14,888 nt of DNA, from positions 1-14,888 of the forward strand of contig JANYDI010000003.1 in NCBI GenBank assembly GCA_025363695.1. Direction: 5' to 3'. The stretch is from Opitutia bacterium. Its GTDB lineage: Bacteria > Verrucomicrobiota > Verrucomicrobiia > Opitutales > JANYDI01. Position numbers and translations under genes: made by a program. Below are positions 7,760-13,744 of the stretch, piece after piece (positions within the stretch are counted from its first letter, which is position 1; each line of letters starts with the position of its first letter). Below the pieces are notes generated by a model that was not told where the DNA came from, ran no database searches, and saw nothing but the letters and a program-made list of their open reading frames with translations.

Positions 7760-8466
7760 ACGAAGCCCTCAAACCCCTCCTAGCACTCCAAGAATGCGAC
7801 AAGCACGTGGACCTGTGCCAACGCGAAGTGGATGAGCTTGGCAAAGATTTAGAACGTCTGCAAGCACGCAAACACTTGGCCAAAAAAACCTTCGAAGATG
7901 CCCAAAAAGCGTTTTCGGAACTCGAAGCCAAGCGCCGCAACTTCGCCTCTGAGACCAAAAACCAAGAAGACGTCCTCATCAAGCAAAAAACGCGTCAATC
8001 CAGCCTCAAAAAACAAGAGGAATACAACGCCTCCGCGCTCGAAATCCAAGCCACGCAGGCCCAACTGCGCCAACTCGAGGACCAAGAGCTCAACGTGCTC
8101 CTAGAGCTAGATGTCCAAAAAGCCCAACTCAAAGCCATTGAAACCGAAACCCAAGCCCACCTCAAGGAACTGGATGACACCCTACTCGTCCTGCAAGAAC
8201 GCAGAACCCAGCACACCCTACAGCTCAAAACCGCCAAGGAACTTCTTGAAAATGCCCAAAAACACATCCCAGCAGCCCTCCTAAGCGACTACCTGCGTAT
8301 CAAGAAACTCACCAATGGCCGTCTGCCCGTCATCTGCCAACTCGAAGGCGAGTACTGCCGCGGCTGCCAACTCAAGGTCTCCCGCGAAATCATCTCCCTC
8401 CTCTTCCTCAACAAAGAACGCGTCCACTGCGACCAATGTGGGAGGATATTGTATCATTGTTATTAA
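7756..8466 (+). CDS. Coiled-coil protein with C4 zinc ribbon (CT398/CdsZ-like)
   Basis: A 236-residue protein. Residues about 10-170 are a Lys/Glu/Gln/Leu-rich heptad region forming a long antiparallel coiled coil. The C-terminal zinc ribbon has Cys201, Cys204, Cys225 and Cys228 in CxxC...CxxC arrangement (EGEYCRGCQLKVS and VHCDQCG). This is the zf-RING_7/DUF164 family. Its structurally studied members include Chlamydia CT398 (CdsZ) and Helicobacter HP0958, linked to sigma-54 and to flagellar or type III secretion components, and possibly nucleic acid binding. The role here is not evident. It starts within the rnr stop (ATGA overlap), so the two are translationally coupled, which would fit an RNA-related role. 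Hairpin C of module 4 starts 20 bp after the stop. Confidence 0.85.
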   Translation: MNEALKPLLALQECDKHVDLCQREVDELGKDLERLQARKHLAKKTFEDAQKAFSELEAKRRNFASETKNQEDVLIKQKTRQSSLKKQEEYNASALEIQATQAQLRQLEDQELNVLLELDVQKAQLKAIETETQAHLKELDDTLLVLQERRTQHTLQLKTAKELLENAQKHIPAALLSDYLRIKKLTNGRLPVICQLEGEYCRGCQLKVSREIISLLFLNKERVHCDQCGRILYHCY

Positions 8467-8486
8467 AGATGTTGAAAGGGAAAGGG

Positions 8487-8608
8487 CCAAGGGGACGTTG
8501 TCCCCTTGGATCCCCTAACTGGTAGCGAATTGTGAAAATGCTGCGCATTTTCAGCAATTCGCTACCAGACAGTAGGATACAAGGCCCCCCACAGATTCCT
8601 ACGGAATC
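8487..8608 (-). repeat. A-B-C palindromic module 4 (3' of the rnr operon)
   Basis: C 8487-8509 (ccaaggggac, gtt, gtccccttgg), B 8519-8568 (ctggtagcgaattg with caattcgctaccag, apical gaaaatgc with gcattttc), A 8594-8608 (gattcc-tac-ggaatc). The B and A stems differ from other copies at several positions on both arms together. Linker gatacaagg pairs with ccttggat at the C-B junction. Confidence 0.9.
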
Positions 8609-8701
8609 GAAGCCACATTTTTTAGGCATTTTTAAAACTTGTTTTAGGGCGTGTTTTAATGGATTCGTTAGGGTTGATAAATGATTATTTAAAAATCAAA
8701 A

Positions 8702-8922
8702 CACACTTTGGGAGGCCTGAAAGGCCGGCATATCGTAGCCCAGGGCGTAAGCCCTGGGTTTAGTAGGCAAATAATTTAGAGCCCTACAGGGGCGACACTC
8801 ACACTTTCTAGAATTTTCTTGTGTGCCGCCCTTACAGGGCTCTAAATCTTTTTTTCATCCCGGACCCAGGGCTTACGCCCTGGGCTACGTATATGCCGGC
8901 CCTTCAGGCCTCCTGAAGTGTG
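8702..8922. repeat. Nested inverted-repeat element D, copy 2
   Basis: Outer arms begin cacacttt.gggaggcctgaa (8702) and end ttcaggcctcctgaagtgtg (8922). Between them are gccggcatat with atatgccggc, the arm hairpins cccagggcgtaagccctggg (about 8739) and its partner (about 8865-8884), and an inner pair agagccctacaggggcg (8778) with cgcccttacagggctct (ending 8843). The same plan and core as copy 1, with different outermost arms and a different loop. Together with modules 4 and 5 it accounts for the gene-free stretch 8467-9167; the remaining spacers are AT-rich and I see no gene in them. Confidence 0.88.
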
Positions 8923-9015
8923 GATTGAATCAGTTAATTGACAATTGAGTACACGCCCTGATATCTGTGACTGAACTTAAAATGAGGACACATCCCAATT
9001 ACATTGATTAAATTC

Positions 9016-9137
9016 GATCGCGAAGCGATCTGTGGGGGGCTTAGTATGCCCTTCCCGATGGCGATTTTATGAAATACGCAGTATTTCCTAAAATCGCCCA
9101 TCGGTAGGGGATCCTAAGGGGCACGAGTGCCCCTTAG
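9016..9137 (+). repeat. A-B-C palindromic module 5 (5' of mnmA)
   Basis: A 9016-9030, B 9055-9104 (ccgatggcgatttta with taaaatcgcccatcgg, one bulged c), C 9114-9137 (ctaaggggca, cgag, tgccccttag). The apical part is aaatac with gtattt instead of the usual aaaatgc with gcatttt, a paired change. The linker is cttagtat, matching ctaag in C rather than the ccttg/caagg pair of modules 1-4. Only 30 bp separate C from the mnmA start. Confidence 0.9.
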
Positions 9138-9163
9138 CCCTTCCCTTCCCTTCCCTTTCCTAA
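9138..9163 (+). repeat. Polypyrimidine tract before mnmA
   Basis: A pure pyrimidine run built on the pentamer ttccc repeated about four times, between hairpin C and the mnmA ATG. It occupies the place of the ribosome binding site, and there is no purine-rich Shine-Dalgarno. A roughly complementary purine run follows the mnmA stop codon. Confidence 0.8.
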
Positions 9164-9167
9164 CACT

Positions 9168-10232
9168 ATGAAAAAAGTACTCGTAGCCCTATCTGGAGGC
9201 GTGGACAGCAGCGTCGCTGCGGCCTGCATGCTGGAGGCTGGCTACGCGGTGGAGGGCGCGTATATCCGGACATGGATGCACGAGGAAAACCTCTTGGCGG
9301 ATTGCCCCTGGAAGCAAGACCGTGAACAAGCGCAGGCAGCAGCGGATGTTTTGGGCATTCGCTTGCGGACGGTCAACCTCATCGCAGGTTATGAAAAATA
9401 CGTCGTGGCCGCCTTGGTTGAGGGTTATCGCAAGGGGATCACCCCCAACCCAGATATGCTGTGTAATCGTCATATCAAATTCGGTTTATTTTGGGATTAC
9501 GCCCAAGCGGAAGGCTTTGACGCCTTGGCAACGGGGCATTATTGTCGCTTAGTCCAAGAGCCCAGCGGCTATAGCCTGTGGGAGGCCGTCGATAAAAACA
9601 AGGACCAATCCTACTTTTTAGCGCTTGTTCGGCCTGAGATTTTGCCCTTTGTGCATTTCCCCCTAGGTAATTATACTAAGCCACAAGTCCGAGCCAAAGC
9701 TGCCGCTTTAGGCCTCCCCAATGCTCAGCGTAAAGACAGCCAAGGTATTTGCTTTTTGGGCAAAGTCCCTATCCAAGCCTTTTTAAGCCACTATATTCCT
9801 TCCAGTCCAGGCCCGATTATCACCTTAGATGGACGCGTCGTGGGCGAACACCCTGGGCTGCAGCACTTTACTTTGGGCCAACGCCGGGGTATCGGTGTGC
9901 CTTCGAACACCGATAACAAAGCCTATGTCGTGGTGGCCAAAGACCTTGAAACCAACAGCCTTATTGTGGCCTTTGACGAACCGACCTGCCCCATTCTTTA
10001 CCATCAGCAAGTACGTGTCACCGGCATACATTGGCTCGGGCAGCCCATCACGGTACCCACTCGCCTCCTGGGCAAACCCCGCTACCGCGACCCCTCCCAA
10101 CCCCTCACTTACACGCCTTTGACCAACAGCGCCCTGGTCCACTTCGACCACCCCCAACGCGCCCTGGCCCCCGGCCAAGTCCTCGCCCTCTATGCCTCCG
10201 AACACCTCCTAGGCGCCGCCGTGTATTATTAG
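9168..10232 (+). CDS. mnmA: tRNA-specific 2-thiouridylase MnmA
   Basis: A 354-residue enzyme that makes 2-thiouridine at wobble position 34 of tRNA Lys, Glu and Gln, using ATP and a relayed persulfide. The PP-loop SGGVDSS is at residues 9-15. The catalytic Cys99 lies in NPDMLCNRHIKFG and the persulfide Cys195 in DSQGICFLG, matching C102/C199 of the E. coli enzyme. ATGHY and DQSYFL follow family expectation, and the C-terminal beta-barrel (LGQRRGIGVP and beyond) is complete; length is normal. ATG 9168 is clear: MKKVLVALSGG is the standard start. It is a single-gene unit enclosed by modules 5 and 6 and convergent with pilC. No recognisable promoter fits in the 30 bp between hairpin C and the ATG, so the promoter may overlap or precede the module. 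Confidence 0.96.
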   Translation: MKKVLVALSGGVDSSVAAACMLEAGYAVEGAYIRTWMHEENLLADCPWKQDREQAQAAADVLGIRLRTVNLIAGYEKYVVAALVEGYRKGITPNPDMLCNRHIKFGLFWDYAQAEGFDALATGHYCRLVQEPSGYSLWEAVDKNKDQSYFLALVRPEILPFVHFPLGNYTKPQVRAKAAALGLPNAQRKDSQGICFLGKVPIQAFLSHYIPSSPGPIITLDGRVVGEHPGLQHFTLGQRRGIGVPSNTDNKAYVVVAKDLETNSLIVAFDEPTCPILYHQQVRVTGIHWLGQPITVPTRLLGKPRYRDPSQPLTYTPLTNSALVHFDHPQRALAPGQVLALYASEHLLGAAVYY

Positions 10233-10253
10233 GAAGGAGGAAGGAAGGAAGGG
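10231..10253 (+). repeat. Polypurine tract after mnmA
   Basis: A purine run of ggaagg units directly after the mnmA stop, leading into hairpin C of module 6. It is roughly the reverse complement of the polypyrimidine tract before mnmA, so the inverted bracketing of the gene extends beyond the hairpins. Confidence 0.7.
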
Positions 10254-10484
10254 TTTAAGGGGCGCTTGCGCCCCTTAAAATCCCCTACAGGTAGCGATTT
10301 TTAAAAATGCGTTGCATTTTATAAAAATCGCTACCTGGTAGGAAATACTAAAGCTTTCCACAGATCGCGAAGCGATCCGGGGAGGCCTTAGTATAGGCTT
10401 CTCGATAGCGATTTACTTAAAATGCGCAGCATTTTAATAAATCGCTATCGAAAGGGGATCCTAAGGGGCACGAGTGCCCCTTAG
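10254..10484. repeat. Modules 6 and 7 fused tail to tail, sharing one A hairpin
   Basis: The whole spacer between convergent mnmA and pilC is C6 10254-10279 (tttaagggg arm), B6 10288-10337 (caggtagcgattttt with aaaaatcgctacctg), one A 10363-10377, B7 10402-10451 (tcgatagcgattta with taaatcgctatcga) and C7 10461-10484 (ctaagggg arm). It is thus a near-palindrome of 231 bp with no D-type element. C7 ends 3 bp from the pilC stop. It shows the minimal form of an intergenic region of this type. In module 6 the linker/C complementarity is imperfect; in module 7 it is cttag/ctaag. Confidence 0.9.
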
Positions 10485-10487
10485 CCT

Positions 10488-11663
10488 TTATTTTCCTGAG
10501 ACCAAATCCGCCATGCTGAAAATCGGCAAGAAGAGCGCCACAACGATGCCGCCGATCACGACGCCCAGGAAGATCACCACGGCGGGCTGAATGAGAGCGG
10601 CGATCCCGGAGCTCATGGCATTGACCTCATCGTCGTAAAAATCCGATATATTATTAAACATGCGTTCTACATCTCCCGTACGTTCGCCAGCCTTGGCCAT
10701 ATCACGAACAATATTAGGAATATAGCCATCTTCTTCGAGCGCCTCGGAGAACTGCCCTCCCTGGCTAATTTTATCCGTGATGCGTACACAGGCTTGCTCA
10801 ATAAAGGTATTGCCGCTGGCTTTGGAGCAAATTTCCACAGTACGTAAAATCGGGACCCCGCTTTGAAGCAAAATCGCATAGGTCCTGACAAATCGAGAAA
10901 CGGTCACCTTGCGAATCAGCTCACCAAATACTGGAACCTTCAAAATCAGCGTATCCTTAACGACACGACCTTTAGGCGTTTTAAAGTAGCGCCTGAGGAC
11001 ATAAACGCCACCCACCACTAAAACAAGGAGGTAGAGTCCATAATCTTGAACAAGGTTGCTCATATCTACCAACAATTGCGTAGGCTTTGGCAGTTTTGCC
11101 CCAAAATCTACAAACATTTTGGTAAATACAGGCACTACTTTTTTGAGCAAAAAGATAACAATCCCGGTAGAAGCCAAAACAACCCCAATGGGATACATCA
11201 GGGCCCCCTTGAGGGTACTGCTGAGCTTGATAGATTTTTCATAATATCCAGCAACTTGATTCATCAATTTGGCCAAATCCCCCGAAGCTTCCCCGGCCTC
11301 AACCATGCTTATGAAGAGGTTCGGAAAGGCCCTTGGATACTTGCGAATGGCCTCAGAAAACAAACTCCCGCCACTGATGTCTTGCCTGATATTACGAATT
11401 ATCACCCGAAACGCAGGGCTTTCCTGTTGTTCCTCAATGGCCTCCAGAGCCGTTGCCAAGGCCAAACCCGCATCGATCATCGACGATAACTGCTGAATAA
11501 ATACGGTCAGGTCCCTAAGCTTCACGCTGGCTTTGGTGATATTTTTCGCCGCTTTATTCTCCAAGGCTAACTGACGCGCTTTTTTAGCACTCAAAAGCTT
11601 GGGCACGGACTGCGTTCTCTTTTCGACTTCTTTCGGGCCTGAGCCTCCAGATAAAAAATTCAT
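10488..11663 (-). CDS. pilC: Type IV pilus inner-membrane platform protein PilC (GspF family)
   Basis: A 391-residue GspF/PilC protein, the polytopic platform that couples the cytoplasmic pilus ATPases to pilin assembly. It has two T2SSF repeats: residues about 54-177 (LTVFIQQLSSMIDAGLALAT, then VEAGEASGDL) and about 257-380 (RFVRTYAILLQSGVPILRT, then AKAGERTGD). Membrane segments are near 157-177, 208-224 and 357-380. The N-terminal 50 residues are basic and shorter than in Pseudomonas PilC. pilT lies upstream on the same strand, supporting a type IV pilus rather than a type II secretion role, although the two genes are separated by repeats and each has its own promoter. Start ATG 11663 is fixed by the promoter: the -10 box is only 7 bases away. 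No Shine-Dalgarno. Confidence 0.92.
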   Translation of the reverse strand: MNFLSGGSGPKEVEKRTQSVPKLLSAKKARQLALENKAAKNITKASVKLRDLTVFIQQLSSMIDAGLALATALEAIEEQQESPAFRVIIRNIRQDISGGSLFSEAIRKYPRAFPNLFISMVEAGEASGDLAKLMNQVAGYYEKSIKLSSTLKGALMYPIGVVLASTGIVIFLLKKVVPVFTKMFVDFGAKLPKPTQLLVDMSNLVQDYGLYLLVLVVGGVYVLRRYFKTPKGRVVKDTLILKVPVFGELIRKVTVSRFVRTYAILLQSGVPILRTVEICSKASGNTFIEQACVRITDKISQGGQFSEALEEDGYIPNIVRDMAKAGERTGDVERMFNNISDFYDDEVNAMSSGIAALIQPAVVIFLGVVIGGIVVALFLPIFSMADLVSGK

Positions 11664-11670
11664 AACTCTA

Positions 11671-11699
11671 TATATACCGTTTTTTTATTGAGAAATCAA
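11671..11699 (-). promoter_or_regulatory. Promoter of pilC, predicted leaderless
   Basis: On the minus strand TTGATT (11699-11694), a 17-bp spacer with a run of seven A, and TATATA (11676-11671). Seven bases (tagagtt) follow before the ATG at 11663. A start site at the usual distance from the -10 falls on or within a base or two of the ATG. Confidence 0.65.
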
Positions 11700-11728
11700 C
11701 ATCAATCCTCGTTTTAAGTGAAAAAGGG

Positions 11729-11752
11729 CTAGGGGGCGCTTGCTCCCCTTAG
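11729..11752 (-). repeat. Module 8 remnant: C hairpin only (5' of pilC)
   Basis: ctagggggcgc, tt, gctccccttag: a C-type hairpin with one wobble and one mismatch, in the position and orientation expected for the upstream side of pilC. B and A are missing. The E inverted repeat begins 3 bp further on, as if it replaced or was inserted with loss of the rest of the module. It lies outside the pilC promoter. Confidence 0.75.
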
Positions 11753-11755
11753 GAT

Positions 11756-11867
11756 GGTTTTAGGGGGACATTGGGGTTTGGGACGGCGTCATGGAAGTGA
11801 CTCACGCACCGTAGTGCGCTACGCACTTCTCTTCCTTGTCCGAACCCCCAATGCCTCCCCTAAAACC
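11756..11867. repeat. Inverted repeat element E (112 bp)
   Basis: Left arm ggttttaggggg (11756) matches right arm cctcccctaaaacc (ending 11867). Further in, cattggggttt pairs with gaacccccaatg, tggaagtg lies opposite cacttctcttcc, and the centre is a small hairpin around gtagtgcgctac. Pairing covers most of its length with a few mismatches. It is unlike A, B, C and D in sequence, and only one copy is present. It may be a MITE-like element; no flanking target duplication is evident. With modules 8 and 9 it fills the gene-free stretch 11664-12043. Confidence 0.8.
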
Positions 11868-11897
11868 GGCTCAAAGCAATTCATAAGATACACCCTC

Positions 11898-12020
11898 GAT
11901 CGCTTCGCGATCCGGAGGGGCCTTGTATCTACCTACCCAGGTAGGCAATTTTACTAAAATGCGCCAGCATTTTATAAAATTGCCTACCTGTAGGGGATCC
12001 AAGGGGACTTGTCCCCTTGG
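11898..12020 (+). repeat. A-B-C palindromic module 9 (3' of pilT)
   Basis: A 11898-11912, B 11938-11990 (caggtaggcaatttta with taaaattgcctacctg), C 11999-12020 (ccaaggggac, tt, gtccccttgg). The B stem is the most diverged in the window (ggcaatt for gcgattt), with both arms changed together. Linker ccttgtat pairs with atccaagg. C lies 23 bp from the pilT stop across a pyrimidine-rich spacer. Confidence 0.9.
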
Positions 12021-12043
12021 CCTTTCACTTCCCTTAGCCTTCC

Positions 12044-13102
12044 CTACTCCCTGGCCAGATGGTCGCGTAAGGTTTTGGTATCTTTTCCGTAGGCAAAAAC
12101 TTCTTCTTCGGCGATGAGGCCCTGCCTGTAGAGGCGCTCGAGGCAATCGTCTAGGAGCATCATGCCCTTGGCGGAATTCGTTTGGAGCTCTGAGCCGATA
12201 CGGAAAGTCTTGCCTTCGCGGATCATCTGAGAAATTCCTGTAGTGATGACCATGATTTCGAAAGCTGGAATACGGCCACCGCCTATACGTTTACACAACA
12301 CCTGGGCGATAACGGCCTGAATGGAGCCTGCCAGCTGCGTGCGGACTTGTTCCTTGGTTTCATCGGGGAAAACGTCGATAATGCGGTCCACGGTTTCAGC
12401 GGCTCCGGTGGTATGCAGGGTGCCAAAGACGAGGTGTCCCGTTTCAGCGGCCGAAATAGCGGCTTGGATGGTTTCCAAATCCCGCATTTCCCCCACCAAA
12501 ATAACGTCCGGATCCTGACGCAAGGCCCCACGCAGCGCATCGGCAAAGCTCACAGTATCGCTGCCGACTTCACGCTGTACGATGAGCGATTTTTTGTGCT
12601 GATGGTAAAACTCAATCGGGTCCTCAATGGTAATGATGTTAGCCTTACAATTTTCGTTAATCTCGTTAATGAGGGCCGCCAAGGTGGTCGACTTACCACT
12701 ACCCGTAGGTCCCGTAACCAATACTAGGCCCCGAGGCCTGTACAATATATCACGAATTTGCTCGGGCAGGCCTGTTTGTTCAAAACTAAAAATTTTATTA
12801 GGGATTTGACGTAAAACCATGCCGAAATGTTGCTTGGCTTTGAGTACGCTGACCCGGAAGCGTACGTTGTTTTTATTTTCGATACTGAAGTCGGCACTGC
12901 CCTGCGTTTTGGCTTTTTCGAGGTAACGCTCAGGCGTGATGGAGAGCATGAGCCGCTCAGTGTCCTCAGCGGTCAGTACGGGACCATCCACGGGTTCAAG
13001 CTCACCACAAATGCGTAAACAAGGCGACTGACCCACCTGCAAATGTAAGTCCGATGCCTTCGCTTCCACCATTAAATCCAAAAGGTCACTAATCTCGTAC
13101 AT
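12044..13102 (-). CDS. pilT: Twitching motility ATPase PilT
   Basis: A 352-residue hexameric ATPase that powers pilus retraction. The N-terminal PAS-like domain (1-100) starts MYEISDLLDLMVEAKASDLHLQ, the standard PilT opening. Walker A is GPTGSGKST at 131-139, the Asp box is IITIEDPIEF at 156-165, Walker B is ILVGEMRDLETI at 201-212, and the His box is HLVFGTLHTTGA at 223-234. The AIRNLIRE-like retraction motif is represented by ISQMIREGKTFRI near 290-302. Length is typical. No pilB, pilA or other pilus gene is adjacent. It is a single-gene unit between modules 9 and 10, upstream of pilC on the same strand. ATG 13102 is supported by homology at the first residue and by the promoter just before it. 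No Shine-Dalgarno. Confidence 0.95.
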   Translation of the reverse strand: MYEISDLLDLMVEAKASDLHLQVGQSPCLRICGELEPVDGPVLTAEDTERLMLSITPERYLEKAKTQGSADFSIENKNNVRFRVSVLKAKQHFGMVLRQIPNKIFSFEQTGLPEQIRDILYRPRGLVLVTGPTGSGKSTTLAALINEINENCKANIITIEDPIEFYHQHKKSLIVQREVGSDTVSFADALRGALRQDPDVILVGEMRDLETIQAAISAAETGHLVFGTLHTTGAAETVDRIIDVFPDETKEQVRTQLAGSIQAVIAQVLCKRIGGGRIPAFEIMVITTGISQMIREGKTFRIGSELQTNSAKGMMLLDDCLERLYRQGLIAEEEVFAYGKDTKTLRDHLARE

Positions 13103-13108
13103 GCGCCA

Positions 13109-13137
13109 ACTCTACGGTTTTTTTTTGCTCCCGTCAA
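13109..13137 (-). promoter_or_regulatory. Promoter of pilT, predicted leaderless
   Basis: On the minus strand TTGACG (13137-13132), a 17-bp spacer holding nine A in a row, then TAGAGT (13114-13109). Six bases (tggcgc) separate the -10 from the ATG at 13102. The layout and A-tract spacer match the pilC promoter, and both contain tagagtt. Transcription would begin at about the ATG. Confidence 0.65.
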
Positions 13138-13165
13138 GAGGCGATTATTGAAAAGGGCTAGGGGG

Positions 13166-13287
13166 CTAAGGGGCGCTTGCGCCCCTTAGGATCCCCTACA
13201 GGGTGCGATTTTATAAAATGCGATGCATTTTAATAAAATCGCACCCTGGTAGGAAATACTAAGCCCCATCCAGATTCCTTCGGAATC
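13166..13287 (-). repeat. A-B-C palindromic module 10 (5' of pilT)
   Basis: C 13166-13189 (ctaaggggcgc, tt, gcgccccttag), B 13199-13248 (cagggtgcgatttta with taaaatcgcaccctg), A 13273-13287 (gattcc-ttc-ggaatc). Linker atactaag matches cttaggat at the C-B junction. The module lies outside the pilT promoter. Confidence 0.9.
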
Positions 13288-13311
13288 GCATCTAAGCAAT
13301 ACAATTTTTTA

Positions 13312-13540
13312 TTAAAACCACACATAAGGAGGCCTGAAGGGCCGGCAGATCGTAGCCCAGGGCGTAAGCCCTGGGTTTAAGGGTGAAAAACAAACCAGAG
13401 CCCTGTAAGGGCGGCACTCAGAGCATAAACAGGAGTGTCGCCCCTGTAGGGCTCTAAATCTTTTTCTACTCTGAACCCAGGGCTTACGCCCTGGGCTGTC
13501 CATATGCCGGCCTTTCAGGCCTCTCGTAGTGTGTTTTGAA
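13312..13540. repeat. Nested inverted-repeat element D, copy 3
   Basis: Outer arms ttaaaaccacac (13312) and gtgtgttttgaa (ending 13540); then aggaggcctgaagggccggc with gccggcctttcaggcctct, arm hairpins cccagggcgtaagccctggg (about 13356) and its partner near 13476-13495, and an inner pair agagccctgtaagggcg.cactc (13397) with gagtgtcgcccctgtagggctct. Closest to copy 2. It lies between facing modules 10 and 11, which together explain the gene-free stretch 13138-13708. Confidence 0.88.
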
Positions 13541-13564
13541 TAAAAATAACCACATTGTTTTGAC

Positions 13565-13687
13565 GATCGCGAAGCGATCTGTGGGGGTCTTAGTATAGGC
13601 TTATCGATAGCGATTTACTTAAAATGCGTTAGCATTTTAATAAATCGCTATCGAAAGGGGATCCTAAGGGGCACTTGTGCCCCTTGG
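13565..13687 (+). repeat. A-B-C palindromic module 11 (5' of the M29 aminopeptidase)
   Basis: A 13565-13579, B 13604-13654 (tcgatagcgattta with taaatcgctatcga), C 13664-13687 (ctaaggggca with tgccccttgg). The two C arms are mismatched by type (cta versus tgg, leaving a wobble pair). The arm next to B, ctaag, is the one that agrees with the linker cttagtat. This copy shows which C arm is tied to the linker. Confidence 0.9.
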
Positions 13688-13744
13688 CCCTTTTCCGCTA
13701 AATTATTCTTGCAAATACTTAAATCTTCCTACACCCTCGACCTT

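Noticed and set aside
8938..8967. TTGACA with TATCTG 18 bp downstream, a possible mnmA promoter
   Set aside because: Weak -10, 200 bp from the gene with a full module in between, and close to the D flank motif. Worth testing only if a start site is mapped there.
13709..13744. TTG start for the aminopeptidase
   Set aside because: It adds 12 residues with no support from the family; ATG 13745 gives the usual N terminus. Not excluded.
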